DNA of 64,000 nt, taken from contig NZ_JBAWKC010000001.1 of assembly GCF_044003965.1 (NCBI RefSeq), positions 744,001-808,000 on the forward strand, given 5' to 3'. This document shows, piece after piece, positions 26,887 to 35,479 of this stretch; position 1 is the first letter of the stretch; each line of letters begins with the position of its first letter. Source of the DNA: Yeosuana aquiaggeris. GTDB lineage: Bacteria; Bacteroidota; Bacteroidia; Flavobacteriales; Flavobacteriaceae. A program made the translations under genes and the position numbers. The notes beneath the pieces were generated by a model. The model had not been told where the DNA came from, did no database searches, and saw only the letters and a program-made list of their open reading frames with translations.

Positions 26887-27159
26887 TTATAATTTTTTAT
26901 TTAGCCATGAAAGAAACGATGCGTTTGATACGTTTTTCTTAATAACTTTTGAGTTTTTTATGGCACTTGCCTTAACTTTAACGGTGGTACCGTCTGGCTT
27001 TAATAAGATTTTATACTCCTCATCTTCTGCTGTTGTAGTATCAATAGCATCTTCTGTTTTACCAAATCCTAGGAAGGGAATAAGTAATCCGCTTCCTAGT
27101 AATGGTAATATGCTTCTTCTTGATATTTTTTCCTCTTTTCTAGATGGTTGGTCTTTCAT
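26887..27159 (-). CDS. orphan Tat-signal protein sharing the FeS-protein N-terminal domain
   Basis: A protein of 90 aa. An SRRSILPLLG twin-arginine-like signal is followed by YKILLKPDGTTVKVKA. That segment aligns with FVELMTTDGTLIQVDA and KIRLLTPEGKIVEVDA, which follow the Tat signals of the two FeS proteins. It has no cysteines or cluster domain. It lies between the outer-membrane barrel and the FeS gene of module C. It could be an assembly factor or a small subunit, which is inference. Confidence 0.7.
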   Translation of the reverse strand: MKDQPSRKEEKISRRSILPLLGSGLLIPFLGFGKTEDAIDTTTAEDEEYKILLKPDGTTVKVKASAIKNSKVIKKNVSNASFLSWLNKKL

Positions 27160-27177
27160 GTTATTTTGTTATTTAAA

Positions 27178-28038
27178 TTAGAAACTATATCGTCTTGTAA
27201 TGTTAAATCCAATTAAAATGCCTCCTTTACTAAAGAAATCATTGGCATCGTTCATGTTGTTATATTGTGGTAATATGCCATTGTAATTAGCGATAAATAC
27301 TTGGAAAGCATGTCCAGAAGTTGAAAATTCTGCACCTAAACTAATTCCAGGATCATTATTACTATTATCATTAAGTTTTGTTATAGGTTGACTATAATCA
27401 AGAATTAAAGAGGTATTAGGACTTATTTTATAACGTCCGCCAAAAGCAACGGCAAAACGGTCATTTTCATTTCCAAAATCAGCAGCATTGTAGTGTGTCA
27501 TACTTGGTGCTATTTGGAATGAGAAATCTGGACTAAAGCGTTTAGCAAAAATCAATTGATGGAAATAAGAGTATCTGTCTTGCTTTGTTAAGAATCCAGC
27601 ATTATCTCCATTCTTTCCTGAGCGGCCATCAATGGCTGCATTTCCATAATAAGTGATACTTAAAGGGATGCTTCCAGAGCGGGTTTGGTTTAATAATCCA
27701 ACTTTTAAGCTAAAGTCGCTAGTGATATTCTTTTTAGTGATGCCATAACCTACAGTAAGCCAGTCTAAAATAGAATAAGTAGCTCCTATTCTTATATTGG
27801 AAGCACCGTAAATACCAAGTAAAGTATTTTCGCCGTCAATAGCACCAAACCGGTGTTGCATCATGACTTCTAAGGTGTTTTTGTTAAATAACACATTGGT
27901 TTGGTTGTCTATAAGACTTGAACTTTCAAACGCAGGACGTTCTGGTTTTTCTACAACTGAATCCTTTACTTTTTCTTGTGAAAAAGTAAACAAAGGAGCC
28001 ATTAAGAATATAAACAGTAATATTTTATAATTTTTCAT
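27178..28038 (-). CDS. predicted outer-membrane beta-barrel protein (DUF5777-like)
   Basis: A protein of 286 aa with signal peptide ending near TFSQ, then alternating amphipathic strands (LEVMMQHRFGAIDG, NIRIGATYSILDWLTVGYGI, NTSLILDYSQPI) and a terminal aromatic residue (RRYSF), as expected for an outer-membrane barrel. I recall DUF5777 for such proteins next to cytochrome genes in Bacteroidetes. Position 17 nt after a lipoprotein cytochrome suggests a porin-like partner. Confidence 0.72.
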   Translation of the reverse strand: MKNYKILLFIFLMAPLFTFSQEKVKDSVVEKPERPAFESSSLIDNQTNVLFNKNTLEVMMQHRFGAIDGENTLLGIYGASNIRIGATYSILDWLTVGYGITKKNITSDFSLKVGLLNQTRSGSIPLSITYYGNAAIDGRSGKNGDNAGFLTKQDRYSYFHQLIFAKRFSPDFSFQIAPSMTHYNAADFGNENDRFAVAFGGRYKISPNTSLILDYSQPITKLNDNSNNDPGISLGAEFSTSGHAFQVFIANYNGILPQYNNMNDANDFFSKGGILIGFNITRRYSF

Positions 28039-28055
28039 TTCTAACGTCTTTATTA

Positions 28056-28421
28056 TTAGTTATTTTCTGCGCCATCATTTATCCACTTTTCAATCAAAGC
28101 CAGTGAAGTAGCGTCTACACTTCTGTGACCTCCAGCTAACTTTGTATACAGGCTGCTGCCAGCACTGTTTCCAGCGCTAACATAGGCTGGTACTAGGTTG
28201 CTGTATTCACCGCCAGCAGTTAAATCTGGGTTTTGTCCAGAGGCATTATGGCATTGTGTGCAGTTGTAGTTTACAAATATTGGTGTAATGTCATCTGCAA
28301 ATGAAACCACTGTACCTTCCGGAATATCTACTGGAATGTCTTCAGGGAATTCATCATAATAACATGAAAAAAACAACAAAGTTATACTGCTAACGAGAAC
28401 TATTTTTAATAGTTTTTTCAT
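28056..28421 (-). CDS. small monoheme cytochrome c lipoprotein
   Basis: A protein of 121 aa with lipobox LFFSCYYDE, an acidic stretch after the lipid cysteine, and one haem site CTQCHN. The C-terminal part (VDATSLALIEKWINDGA) is like the planctomycete-type/DUF-style cytochrome domains of Bacteroidetes. The acidic residues after the cysteine resemble signals used to send lipoproteins to the cell surface. Second gene of the operon. Confidence 0.82.
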   Translation of the reverse strand: MKKLLKIVLVSSITLLFFSCYYDEFPEDIPVDIPEGTVVSFADDITPIFVNYNCTQCHNASGQNPDLTAGGEYSNLVPAYVSAGNSAGSSLYTKLAGGHRSVDATSLALIEKWINDGAENN

Positions 28422-28509
28422 TTCATTTTATTTTAATTTTGAACTTTTAACTTAAATTTCTTTACGAAATTTTGTTAGCTATTTTAAAATTTAGCATCGT
28501 ACATTTTAT

Positions 28510-28540
28510 AATAGCTCAGGAGCTAAACTCCTGAGCTATT
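28510..28540 (-). other. strong intercistronic hairpin
   Basis: AATAGCTCAGGAG and CTCCTGAGCTATT form a perfect 13-bp stem with 5-nt loop, 16 nt past the hexaheme stop. No T run follows on either strand, so it is more likely an mRNA processing or stability element separating expression of the hexaheme gene from the rest of the operon. Confidence 0.65.
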
Positions 28541-28555
28541 TAAAATATCTAGCTA

Positions 28556-29704
28556 TTATTGTTGTAAGTATTCAATTGAATTTTTAAGTAAGGCGTCAGT
28601 ATATTTAGGATTATGTATACCATTACTTTGATCTTCTTCTAATGTTTTATAATTCCAAATGGCTTGGGCATCTTTTACAGGAACAACAAGTGGATTGCTA
28701 CTACTAGCAACAACACTACCTGATGAAGTAATATAACCTTTAGCGACTAACAAATCATGTAAAATTGGGAAATTGGTAGCAAAAGAACTTGTTGCTTCAG
28801 GAATTGAAGTCATAGAAGTATGACAAGTTACACAAGCGTCTAAACTAGGCACCCATGTGTGTCCTCCTTCAGTAGCTACTGTAGATTCACCCATATGACA
28901 AGCTGTACAAGAAGTGCCTTTTCTATGACCATTATCTCCATTAGCTCCAGCGCCTGGATAGGCAGTAGAACCAACTATATTGGCGCCCATAATACCTTCA
29001 AACATTGTTGATTGTGGACCATGGTGAGGGCCAAATCTTGAACTAGTAATAGTTACATCAGCCGTTCCAGCAGGAACCGGATAACTAGGTCTAGGTTGGT
29101 GACAAGTCACACAAGCATTACTTAAACCTAAGGCATCAGTAGCGTTGGCTAAGTCAACAGTTACTGTAGGGTCAATAACTAATTTTACAGGATCAATGTT
29201 TCTTAAGGCATAATCATTACCATCATTTGTAAAATCAAAGGATCTGTGGGAGTCATGACAACCAGTACAATTAATTGGGTTTGAAACCAAATACCCGTCA
29301 GGGTTTGGCATTGGAATAGGGTCTCCATTGACGTCTAGAATTAAATCACCAAAATCAGGACTTAAAGGGTCTGTGATTGTTTGATAAAAATTACCAGATA
29401 AATAATCTATGTAACCTTCATTGTTGTGACACTGTGCGCAACTTGAACCGGTTCCTCTTCCCCAAGAGCTACCTGTAGCATGTCCTGACGTGGCATAAGC
29501 ATTGATGATTGGGTCACGATGTGTTGAAGCGTGACACTGAATACAAAGGGCGGCATCGGCGTCTGAGCCGTTGATGCCATCAACGCCGTTAATGCCGTCT
29601 TTTCCATCTATTCCCGCAATGGGAGTATATTCACTCGTACATTGGAAAAACATAAAACTTGATACAACCATGACCAAGTTTAGTATTAATTTGAAATTTT
29701 TCAT
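28556..29704 (-). CDS. hexaheme cytochrome c lipoprotein with collagen-like spacer
   Basis: A protein of 382 aa. Lipobox FFQC22 is followed by six Gly-X-Y triplets (residues 31-48). Six CxxCH sites follow (CIQCH, CAQCH, CTGCH, CVTCH, CTACH, CVTCH), and several free histidines could serve as distal ligands. It could be a terminal reductase or an electron conduit at the outer membrane; no catalytic signature is certain. It is the first gene of the eight-gene operon and sits behind an FNR-type promoter. Confidence 0.87.
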   Translation of the reverse strand: MKNFKLILNLVMVVSSFMFFQCTSEYTPIAGIDGKDGINGVDGINGSDADAALCIQCHASTHRDPIINAYATSGHATGSSWGRGTGSSCAQCHNNEGYIDYLSGNFYQTITDPLSPDFGDLILDVNGDPIPMPNPDGYLVSNPINCTGCHDSHRSFDFTNDGNDYALRNIDPVKLVIDPTVTVDLANATDALGLSNACVTCHQPRPSYPVPAGTADVTITSSRFGPHHGPQSTMFEGIMGANIVGSTAYPGAGANGDNGHRKGTSCTACHMGESTVATEGGHTWVPSLDACVTCHTSMTSIPEATSSFATNFPILHDLLVAKGYITSSGSVVASSSNPLVVPVKDAQAIWNYKTLEEDQSNGIHNPKYTDALLKNSIEYLQQ

Positions 29705-29741
29705 AATAACTGTATTTGATATTTTATTTAAAATCTTGGTG

Positions 29742-29785
29742 TAAAATTATGTAACAAGTGTTACACTAAATATGATTTTTGTCAT
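29742..29785 (-). promoter_or_regulatory. FNR-type operator and promoter of the hexaheme operon
   Basis: ATGATTTTTGTCAT at 29772-29785 (one mismatch from a perfect palindrome, centre 29778.5). The minus-strand box TAATTTTA at 29749-29742 ends 36.5 nt from the centre, identical in sequence and distance to the module B promoter. Confidence 0.68.
29751..29764. promoter_or_regulatory. GTAAC-N4-GTTAC site overlapping the hexaheme promoter
   Basis: GTAACAAGTGTTAC lies between the ATGAY operator and the -7 box, where it would cover the -33 region. Bound protein here would be expected to repress or to compete with the activator. Confidence 0.55.
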
Positions 29786-29922
29786 ATATCAAAATATTTT
29801 AAAAATTCTTGAAAATATTATTATGATTAAGTTTTTTGTTTATAAGTGCTGATAAATTAACATTTTAAAAAAAGTATTTATTAGTATTTTTATCCTTCTT
29901 ATTTATATTCAAAAAAATATTT

Positions 29923-32900
29923 ATGTACTTAATCTTTGATACTGAAACCACTGGGTTGCCAAAGCGATGGGATGCGCCTATTAGTGATACTGATAACTGG
30001 CCTAGATGCATACAAATTGCTTGGCAGTTGCATGATGCTTTTGGGAATTGTATTGAGCATCAAGATTATTTGATAAAACCAGAAGGATTTAATATTCCTT
30101 TTGATGCTGAAAAAATTCATGGTATTTCTACAGAATTAGCACATCAAAAAGGGATTTCTTTGGTTGAAGCCCTGCAAAAATTTAATGAAGCCTTAAATAA
30201 AACAAAGTTTGTAGTGGGTCAAAATGTGAAATTTGACTTGAATATTATGGGTGCTGAGTTTATTAGAGAAGGCATAAGTAATGTTTTACAGGAACTACCT
30301 GTTTTAGATACCTGTACCGAGCATACAGCAGCTTTATGCCAATTACCCGGCGGAAGATATGGAAAGTTCAAACTGCCAACACTTTCTGAATTACATGAGT
30401 TTTTATTTAATGAGCGTTTTATAGAAGCTCATAATGCCACCGCTGATGTGGAAGCGACTACGCGCTGCTTTTTTGAATTGATTCGATTGGCGGAATTCAC
30501 CAAAGAACAATTAGATGTTTCTCAGGATTATTTCAGAGAATTTAATGTTGCCAACCCAAAAGAAATTCAGCTTTTAGGTGTAAAGCATATCAACTTAAAA
30601 AATGAAAGTGCCAAGATACGTGAGCAAATAAAAAAGGCTGATACGACTACTATTTCTTCCGAAGAGATTATAGAAAATATTGCTGAACTGGCAGATGTTG
30701 ATTTTGTGCATTTACATAACCACTCGCAGTTTTCCATTTTACAGTCCACGATCAGTATTAAAAAATTAGTGGCTTCAGCTGCCAAGTATAACATGCCTGC
30801 TGTGGCATTGACCGATCACGGTAATATGATGGGTGCGTTTCATTTTGTAAAGGAAGTGACGCTGCACAATAAAAATGTGAAGGCAAAAAATGAGGAAGCT
30901 CTCGCTAAAGGAGAATTACCTACTGCAAAAGAAATCAAACCCATTTTGGGATGTGAGTTTTTTGTTTGTGAGAATCATTTAGATAAAACCAGAAAGGATA
31001 ATGGCTACCAGATTGTCCTTCTTGCAAAAAATAAAAAGGGCTACCATAATCTGGCTAAACTATCATCAATTGCCTATATAGATGGATTTTATTATGTTCC
31101 CAGAATTGACCGAGAATTAATTCAACAATATAAAGAAGATTTAATTGTGCTCACGGGTAATTTATATGGTGAAGTACCAAGTAAAGTATTAAATATTGGA
31201 GAAAATCAGGCAGAAGAAGCCTTGTTGTGGTGGAAAGAACAATTTCAAGAAGATCTGTATGTTGAAATTATGCGCCATAACCAGGAAGATGAAAAGCGTG
31301 TCAATCCAACTTTAGTCAAGCTGGCAGAAAAGCATAATATTAAAATTGTAGCTTCTAATAACACTTATTATGCAGAACAGATAGATGCCAATGCCCATGA
31401 TATTTTATTATGTGTAAAAGATGGTGAAAAACAAGCGACGCCTATAGGTAGAGGAAGAGGTTATCGGTATGGTATGCCCAATAAGGAATACTATTTCAAG
31501 TCATCAGATGCTATGAAAAGCTTGTTTAAAGACTTGCCTCAAGCTATTTCAAACATTCAGGAAGTTGTAGACAAAATAGAAGACTATCAATTATCGCGCG
31601 AAGTCTTACTGCCAAAATTTGAAATACCAGAGACTTTTGATAATGAAGATGACTATTTGCGTCACATAACCTATCTGGGTGCAGAAAAGCGATATAAGGA
31701 CCTTACTCCAGAAATTAGGGAGCGTATTGATTTTGAACTGGAAGTTATTAAAAATACGGGGTATCCGGGCTATTTCTTAATTGTTGAAGATTTTATCAGA
31801 GAAGCAAGAAACATGGATGTGTCCGTTGGGCCGGGTCGTGGTTCTGCAGCAGGTTCTGTGGTGGCTTACTGTCTTTGGATAACCAATATTGATCCGTTAA
31901 AGTATGATTTGCTTTTTGAGCGTTTTTTAAATCCAGACCGTATCAGTATGCCCGATATTGATATTGATTTTGATGATGAAGGCCGTGGGCGTGTGATGGA
32001 TTATGTGATCAATAAATACGGTAGCAATCAGGTGGCTCAAATTATCACTTATGGTACCATGGCCGCAAAGTCTTCTATTCGTGATACCGCAAGGGTTTTA
32101 GATTTGCCTTTGTTTGATGCAGACAGAATTGCCAAGCTGATTCCAACCATGTCTAAACTCCACAAAATATTTGGGCTCAGTGACAAGGAATTGAACAGTA
32201 CGTTTAGGGCAGAAGATCTAGAAAAGGTCAATCAGCTTTTAAATATATCTGAAGGCGATGATTTAGAGTCAGAAACGGTCAACTTAGCTCGAACTTTAGA
32301 GGGTTCTTTAAGAAATACAGGTATTCACGCCTGCGGTGTCATCATTACACCAAGTGATATTACAGACTTTGTGCCGGTGGCGACGGCGAAAGATTCCGAT
32401 CTTTATGTTACGCAGTTTGATAACTCGGTGGTTGAAGAAGCCGGGTTGTTAAAGATGGATTTCTTGGGCTTAAAAACATTAACCTTAATTAAAGATACCG
32501 TAAAAATTGTAAAAGCGAAACACGGTATTTTACTGGATCCGGATAATTTTCCATTAGATGATGAAAAGACCTATGAGCTTTTTCAAAAGGGAGAAACGGT
32601 CGGGGTTTTTCAGTACGAATCCCCGGGAATGCAAAAACATTTAAAAGATTTAAAACCAACGGTTTTTGATGATTTGATCGCTATGAATGCGCTATATCGT
32701 CCGGGACCCATGGAATATATCCCCAGTTTTGTTAAGCGTAAACACGGTGAAGAGACTATTGATTATGATCTTCCTGCCATGGAAGAATATTTAAAAGAAA
32801 CCTACGGTATTACGGTATATCAGGAGCAAGTGATGTTGCTTTCTCAAAAACTGGCCGATTTCACTAAAGGTGAGGCCGATGTTTTAAGAAAGGCCATGGG

Positions 32901-34275
32901 AAAAAAGCAAATTGCCGTTCTTGATAAAATGAAACCAAAATTTATTGAGCAGGCAGGCGCTAAAGGACACGATAAGGTTAAATTAGAAAAAATATGGAAA
33001 GATTGGGAAGCCTTTGCCAGTTATGCCTTTAATAAATCGCATTCCACTTGTTACGCCTGGATAGCCTATCAAACCGCTTATTTAAAAGCCCATTATCCGG
33101 CAGAATATATGGCAGCCGTGCTTTCTAACAACATGAATGACATTAAGCAAGTTACTTTCTTTATGGAAGAATGTAAACGCATGAAATTAAATGTTCTTGG
33201 GCCAGATGTTAATGAATCATATTACAAATTTTCAGTAAATAAAGCGAACGCCGTGAGGTTTGGAATGGGTGCTGTAAAGGGCGTTGGTCATGGTGCTGTA
33301 AAAACCATTGTTGAAAACAGAAAGGAAAACGGACATTACAAGTCCATTTTTGATTTAACAAAACGAATCGATTTGCGTGCCGCTAATAAAAAAGCATTTG
33401 AAAATCTGGCGCTAGCTGGTGGTTTTGATTGTTTTACTGAAACGCATCGGGCACAATATTTTCAAGATGAAGGTGATGGCATTACTTTTTTAGAAAAAGC
33501 TATCAGGTATGGAAGTAAACATCAGGAAAATGAAAATTCAGCGCAAGTAAGTCTGTTTGGTGATGCCAGTGACATTCAAATTGCAGAACCATTAGTGCCG
33601 CCATGTGAGTCCTGGGGAACTATGGAGAAACTGGCAAGAGAGAAAGAGGTAGTTGGGATTTATATTTCGGGGCATCCCTTAGATGATTTTAAAACTGAAA
33701 TGAATACCTTTTGTAATGCCAGTTTAGCCTTGTTTAGAGATTTGGAGTCTTGCGTTAATAAGGAACTTGCTTTTGGAGGCGTGGTGACTGAGGTTCAACA
33801 CCGCGTTACCAAGCAAGGGAAAGGATGGGCCATCTTTTCAGTGGAAGATTATACCGATAGTTTTGAGTTTCGCATTTTTGGTGAAGAATATCTTAAATTC
33901 AGACATTTTTTATTGAAAAACAGTTTTGTTTACGTTAAAGTATATGTAAAGGAAGGATGGATCAATAAGGAAACTCAAAAAAAGGGAGACGCTCGTTTAC
34001 AATTTAATAGCTTTCAATTGTTACATGATGTGATGGAGAACTATGCTAAAAAGTTATCCATACAATTAAACATTAAAGATATTCAAGCAGAAAAAATCAA
34101 CAATTTAAAAGATTTGATTAGAATGCACCCGGGAAATCAAATCCTGAATTTTGTGATTTATGATCATGAAGAAAGTATAAAACTTAATATGCCAAGCAGG
34201 AAGAAAAAGGTGAAAATATCACAAGAGTTGTTGCAGGAATTAGAAAATCAAGAGGTTTACTATAAATTGAATTAA
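29923..34275 (+). CDS. dnaE: DNA polymerase III alpha subunit with fused N-terminal exonuclease
   Basis: The replicative polymerase, 1450 aa. Residues 1-190 are a DEDDh proofreading domain (FDTETTGLPK, VGQNVKFDLN, HNATADVEATT). A PHP domain (FVHLHNHSQFS, ALTDHGNMMG) and the polymerase palm with catalytic PDIDIDFDDEGR follow. The fused exonuclease replaces a separate epsilon subunit; I recall this arrangement as usual in Bacteroidetes. It has a long leader region from 29786, in which I see nothing else. Confidence 0.97.
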   Translation: MYLIFDTETTGLPKRWDAPISDTDNWPRCIQIAWQLHDAFGNCIEHQDYLIKPEGFNIPFDAEKIHGISTELAHQKGISLVEALQKFNEALNKTKFVVGQNVKFDLNIMGAEFIREGISNVLQELPVLDTCTEHTAALCQLPGGRYGKFKLPTLSELHEFLFNERFIEAHNATADVEATTRCFFELIRLAEFTKEQLDVSQDYFREFNVANPKEIQLLGVKHINLKNESAKIREQIKKADTTTISSEEIIENIAELADVDFVHLHNHSQFSILQSTISIKKLVASAAKYNMPAVALTDHGNMMGAFHFVKEVTLHNKNVKAKNEEALAKGELPTAKEIKPILGCEFFVCENHLDKTRKDNGYQIVLLAKNKKGYHNLAKLSSIAYIDGFYYVPRIDRELIQQYKEDLIVLTGNLYGEVPSKVLNIGENQAEEALLWWKEQFQEDLYVEIMRHNQEDEKRVNPTLVKLAEKHNIKIVASNNTYYAEQIDANAHDILLCVKDGEKQATPIGRGRGYRYGMPNKEYYFKSSDAMKSLFKDLPQAISNIQEVVDKIEDYQLSREVLLPKFEIPETFDNEDDYLRHITYLGAEKRYKDLTPEIRERIDFELEVIKNTGYPGYFLIVEDFIREARNMDVSVGPGRGSAAGSVVAYCLWITNIDPLKYDLLFERFLNPDRISMPDIDIDFDDEGRGRVMDYVINKYGSNQVAQIITYGTMAAKSSIRDTARVLDLPLFDADRIAKLIPTMSKLHKIFGLSDKELNSTFRAEDLEKVNQLLNISEGDDLESETVNLARTLEGSLRNTGIHACGVIITPSDITDFVPVATAKDSDLYVTQFDNSVVEEAGLLKMDFLGLKTLTLIKDTVKIVKAKHGILLDPDNFPLDDEKTYELFQKGETVGVFQYESPGMQKHLKDLKPTVFDDLIAMNALYRPGPMEYIPSFVKRKHGEETIDYDLPAMEEYLKETYGITVYQEQVMLLSQKLADFTKGEADVLRKAMGKKQIAVLDKMKPKFIEQAGAKGHDKVKLEKIWKDWEAFASYAFNKSHSTCYAWIAYQTAYLKAHYPAEYMAAVLSNNMNDIKQVTFFMEECKRMKLNVLGPDVNESYYKFSVNKANAVRFGMGAVKGVGHGAVKTIVENRKENGHYKSIFDLTKRIDLRAANKKAFENLALAGGFDCFTETHRAQYFQDEGDGITFLEKAIRYGSKHQENENSAQVSLFGDASDIQIAEPLVPPCESWGTMEKLAREKEVVGIYISGHPLDDFKTEMNTFCNASLALFRDLESCVNKELAFGGVVTEVQHRVTKQGKGWAIFSVEDYTDSFEFRIFGEEYLKFRHFLLKNSFVYVKVYVKEGWINKETQKKGDARLQFNSFQLLHDVMENYAKKLSIQLNIKDIQAEKINNLKDLIRMHPGNQILNFVIYDHEESIKLNMPSRKKKVKISQELLQELENQEVYYKLN

Positions 34276-34403
34276 TATTTTAATAAGTCCAATAAGACGA
34301 TCACTTAATCTAAAAGAATAAAAAACAAAGAACTATTGAGCTAAACAATAAGATTATAAGTAAAACAAATAGCTGGCTTGTAAGCTTTAGAGATATTTTT
34401 GAC

Positions 34404-34411
34404 TAATTTTG
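34404..34411 (+). promoter_or_regulatory. probable -7 box of trxA
   Basis: TAATTTTG matches TAnnTTTG, 38 nt upstream of the trxA ATG. The nearest TTG lies 23 nt further upstream, so the -33 element is weak. Confidence 0.45.
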
Positions 34412-34448
34412 TATTAAATGAAAGTAAAAAACAATTAAATTAAATATT

Positions 34449-34766
34449 ATGGCATTAGAAATAACAGATGCATCATTTGAAGAAACTGTTTTAAAAAGTG
34501 ACAAACCTGTTTTGGTTGACTTTTGGGCAGCATGGTGCGGACCTTGTAGAATGGTTGGACCAATTATTGAAGAAATAAGTAAAGAATACGAAGGTAAAGC
34601 AGTGGTTGGTAAAGTAGATGTTGATGCAAATCAAGAGTATGCTGCTAAATATGGTGTGCGAAACATACCAACGGTATTAGTTTTCCAAAATGGAGAAGTA
34701 GTAGGGCGTCAAGTTGGTGTAGCCCCTAAAAATGCGTATACAGAAGCGATAGACTCTCTTTTATAA
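34449..34766 (+). CDS. trxA: thioredoxin
   Basis: A cytoplasmic thiol-disulphide reductant of 105 aa with the active site WCGPC, the preceding DFWAAWCGPC strand-helix junction, and the cis-proline loop (RNIPTVLVF). No signal peptide is present. The length is standard. It has its own promoter and terminator. Confidence 0.97.
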   Translation: MALEITDASFEETVLKSDKPVLVDFWAAWCGPCRMVGPIIEEISKEYEGKAVVGKVDVDANQEYAAKYGVRNIPTVLVFQNGEVVGRQVGVAPKNAYTEAIDSLL

Positions 34767-34790
34767 AATAAATTGAAAAAGAATATGATA

Positions 34791-34821
34791 AAGGTTTGCT
34801 GTTATGGCAAACCTTTTTTTT
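34791..34821 (+). terminator. intrinsic terminator of trxA
   Basis: AAGGTTTGC and GCAAACCTT pair over 9 bp around a 7-nt loop and are followed by a run of T. Confidence 0.9.
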
Positions 34822-34918
34822 ATTTTAGACGATACGAAAATTAATAAATTTTTAAAATTATCTTTATTTAAGAATTTTAAAAAAACAATAAAACTTTAAC
34901 GACCGAAAAGGTAAAATC

Positions 34919-35464
34919 ATGAGTGAGAAATCAAAAATTCAAGATGCTATAGACAGAAAATTAATCGAAGAAAGAAAAGTGTTTCTTTGGGGTCAGGTTG
35001 ATGATAAATCTGCAAAACACGTTATAGATCGATTGATGTATTTAGATGCATTGGAAACAAAAGATATTCATTTATTTATTAATAGTCCGGGTGGTTATGT
35101 AACTTCCGGTTTTTCTATTTATGATTGTATGAAGTCATTAAAAAGTGATGTGTCAACAATCTGTACAGGCTATGCTGCCTCTATGGGTTCCATAATATTA
35201 TCTGCAGGAAAAAAAGGCAAACGTTTTATTCAGCCCCATGCCAGAGTCATGATTCATCAGCCTAGTGGTGGTGCTCAGGGTCCAGCAAGTGATATTGAGA
35301 TTACTGCTAAAGAAATTATAAAAACAAAAGAATTGAGCGCAAAGCTTTTGGCTGAAAATTGTGGGCAAACCATAGAAAAAGTAATGAAAGACTTTAACCG
35401 TGATCATTGGATGGGAGCAGAAGAATCTGTAGCCTATGGTATTGTTGATAAAATTATTGAATAA
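34919..35464 (+). CDS. clpP: ATP-dependent Clp protease proteolytic subunit
   Basis: A ClpP-family serine protease of 181 aa. The triad is visible: S88 in GYAASMGS, H113 in MIHQPSGG, D162 in FNRDHWM. The oxyanion region NSPGG is present. It lacks the N-terminal propeptide of E. coli ClpP. It is followed after 15 nt by a DUF58 gene, while no clpX is nearby, so it may be one of two ClpP copies in the genome. That last point is inference. Confidence 0.92.
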   Translation: MSEKSKIQDAIDRKLIEERKVFLWGQVDDKSAKHVIDRLMYLDALETKDIHLFINSPGGYVTSGFSIYDCMKSLKSDVSTICTGYAASMGSIILSAGKKGKRFIQPHARVMIHQPSGGAQGPASDIEITAKEIIKTKELSAKLLAENCGQTIEKVMKDFNRDHWMGAEESVAYGIVDKIIE

Positions 35465-35479
35465 GTTTGAAGTAATTGA

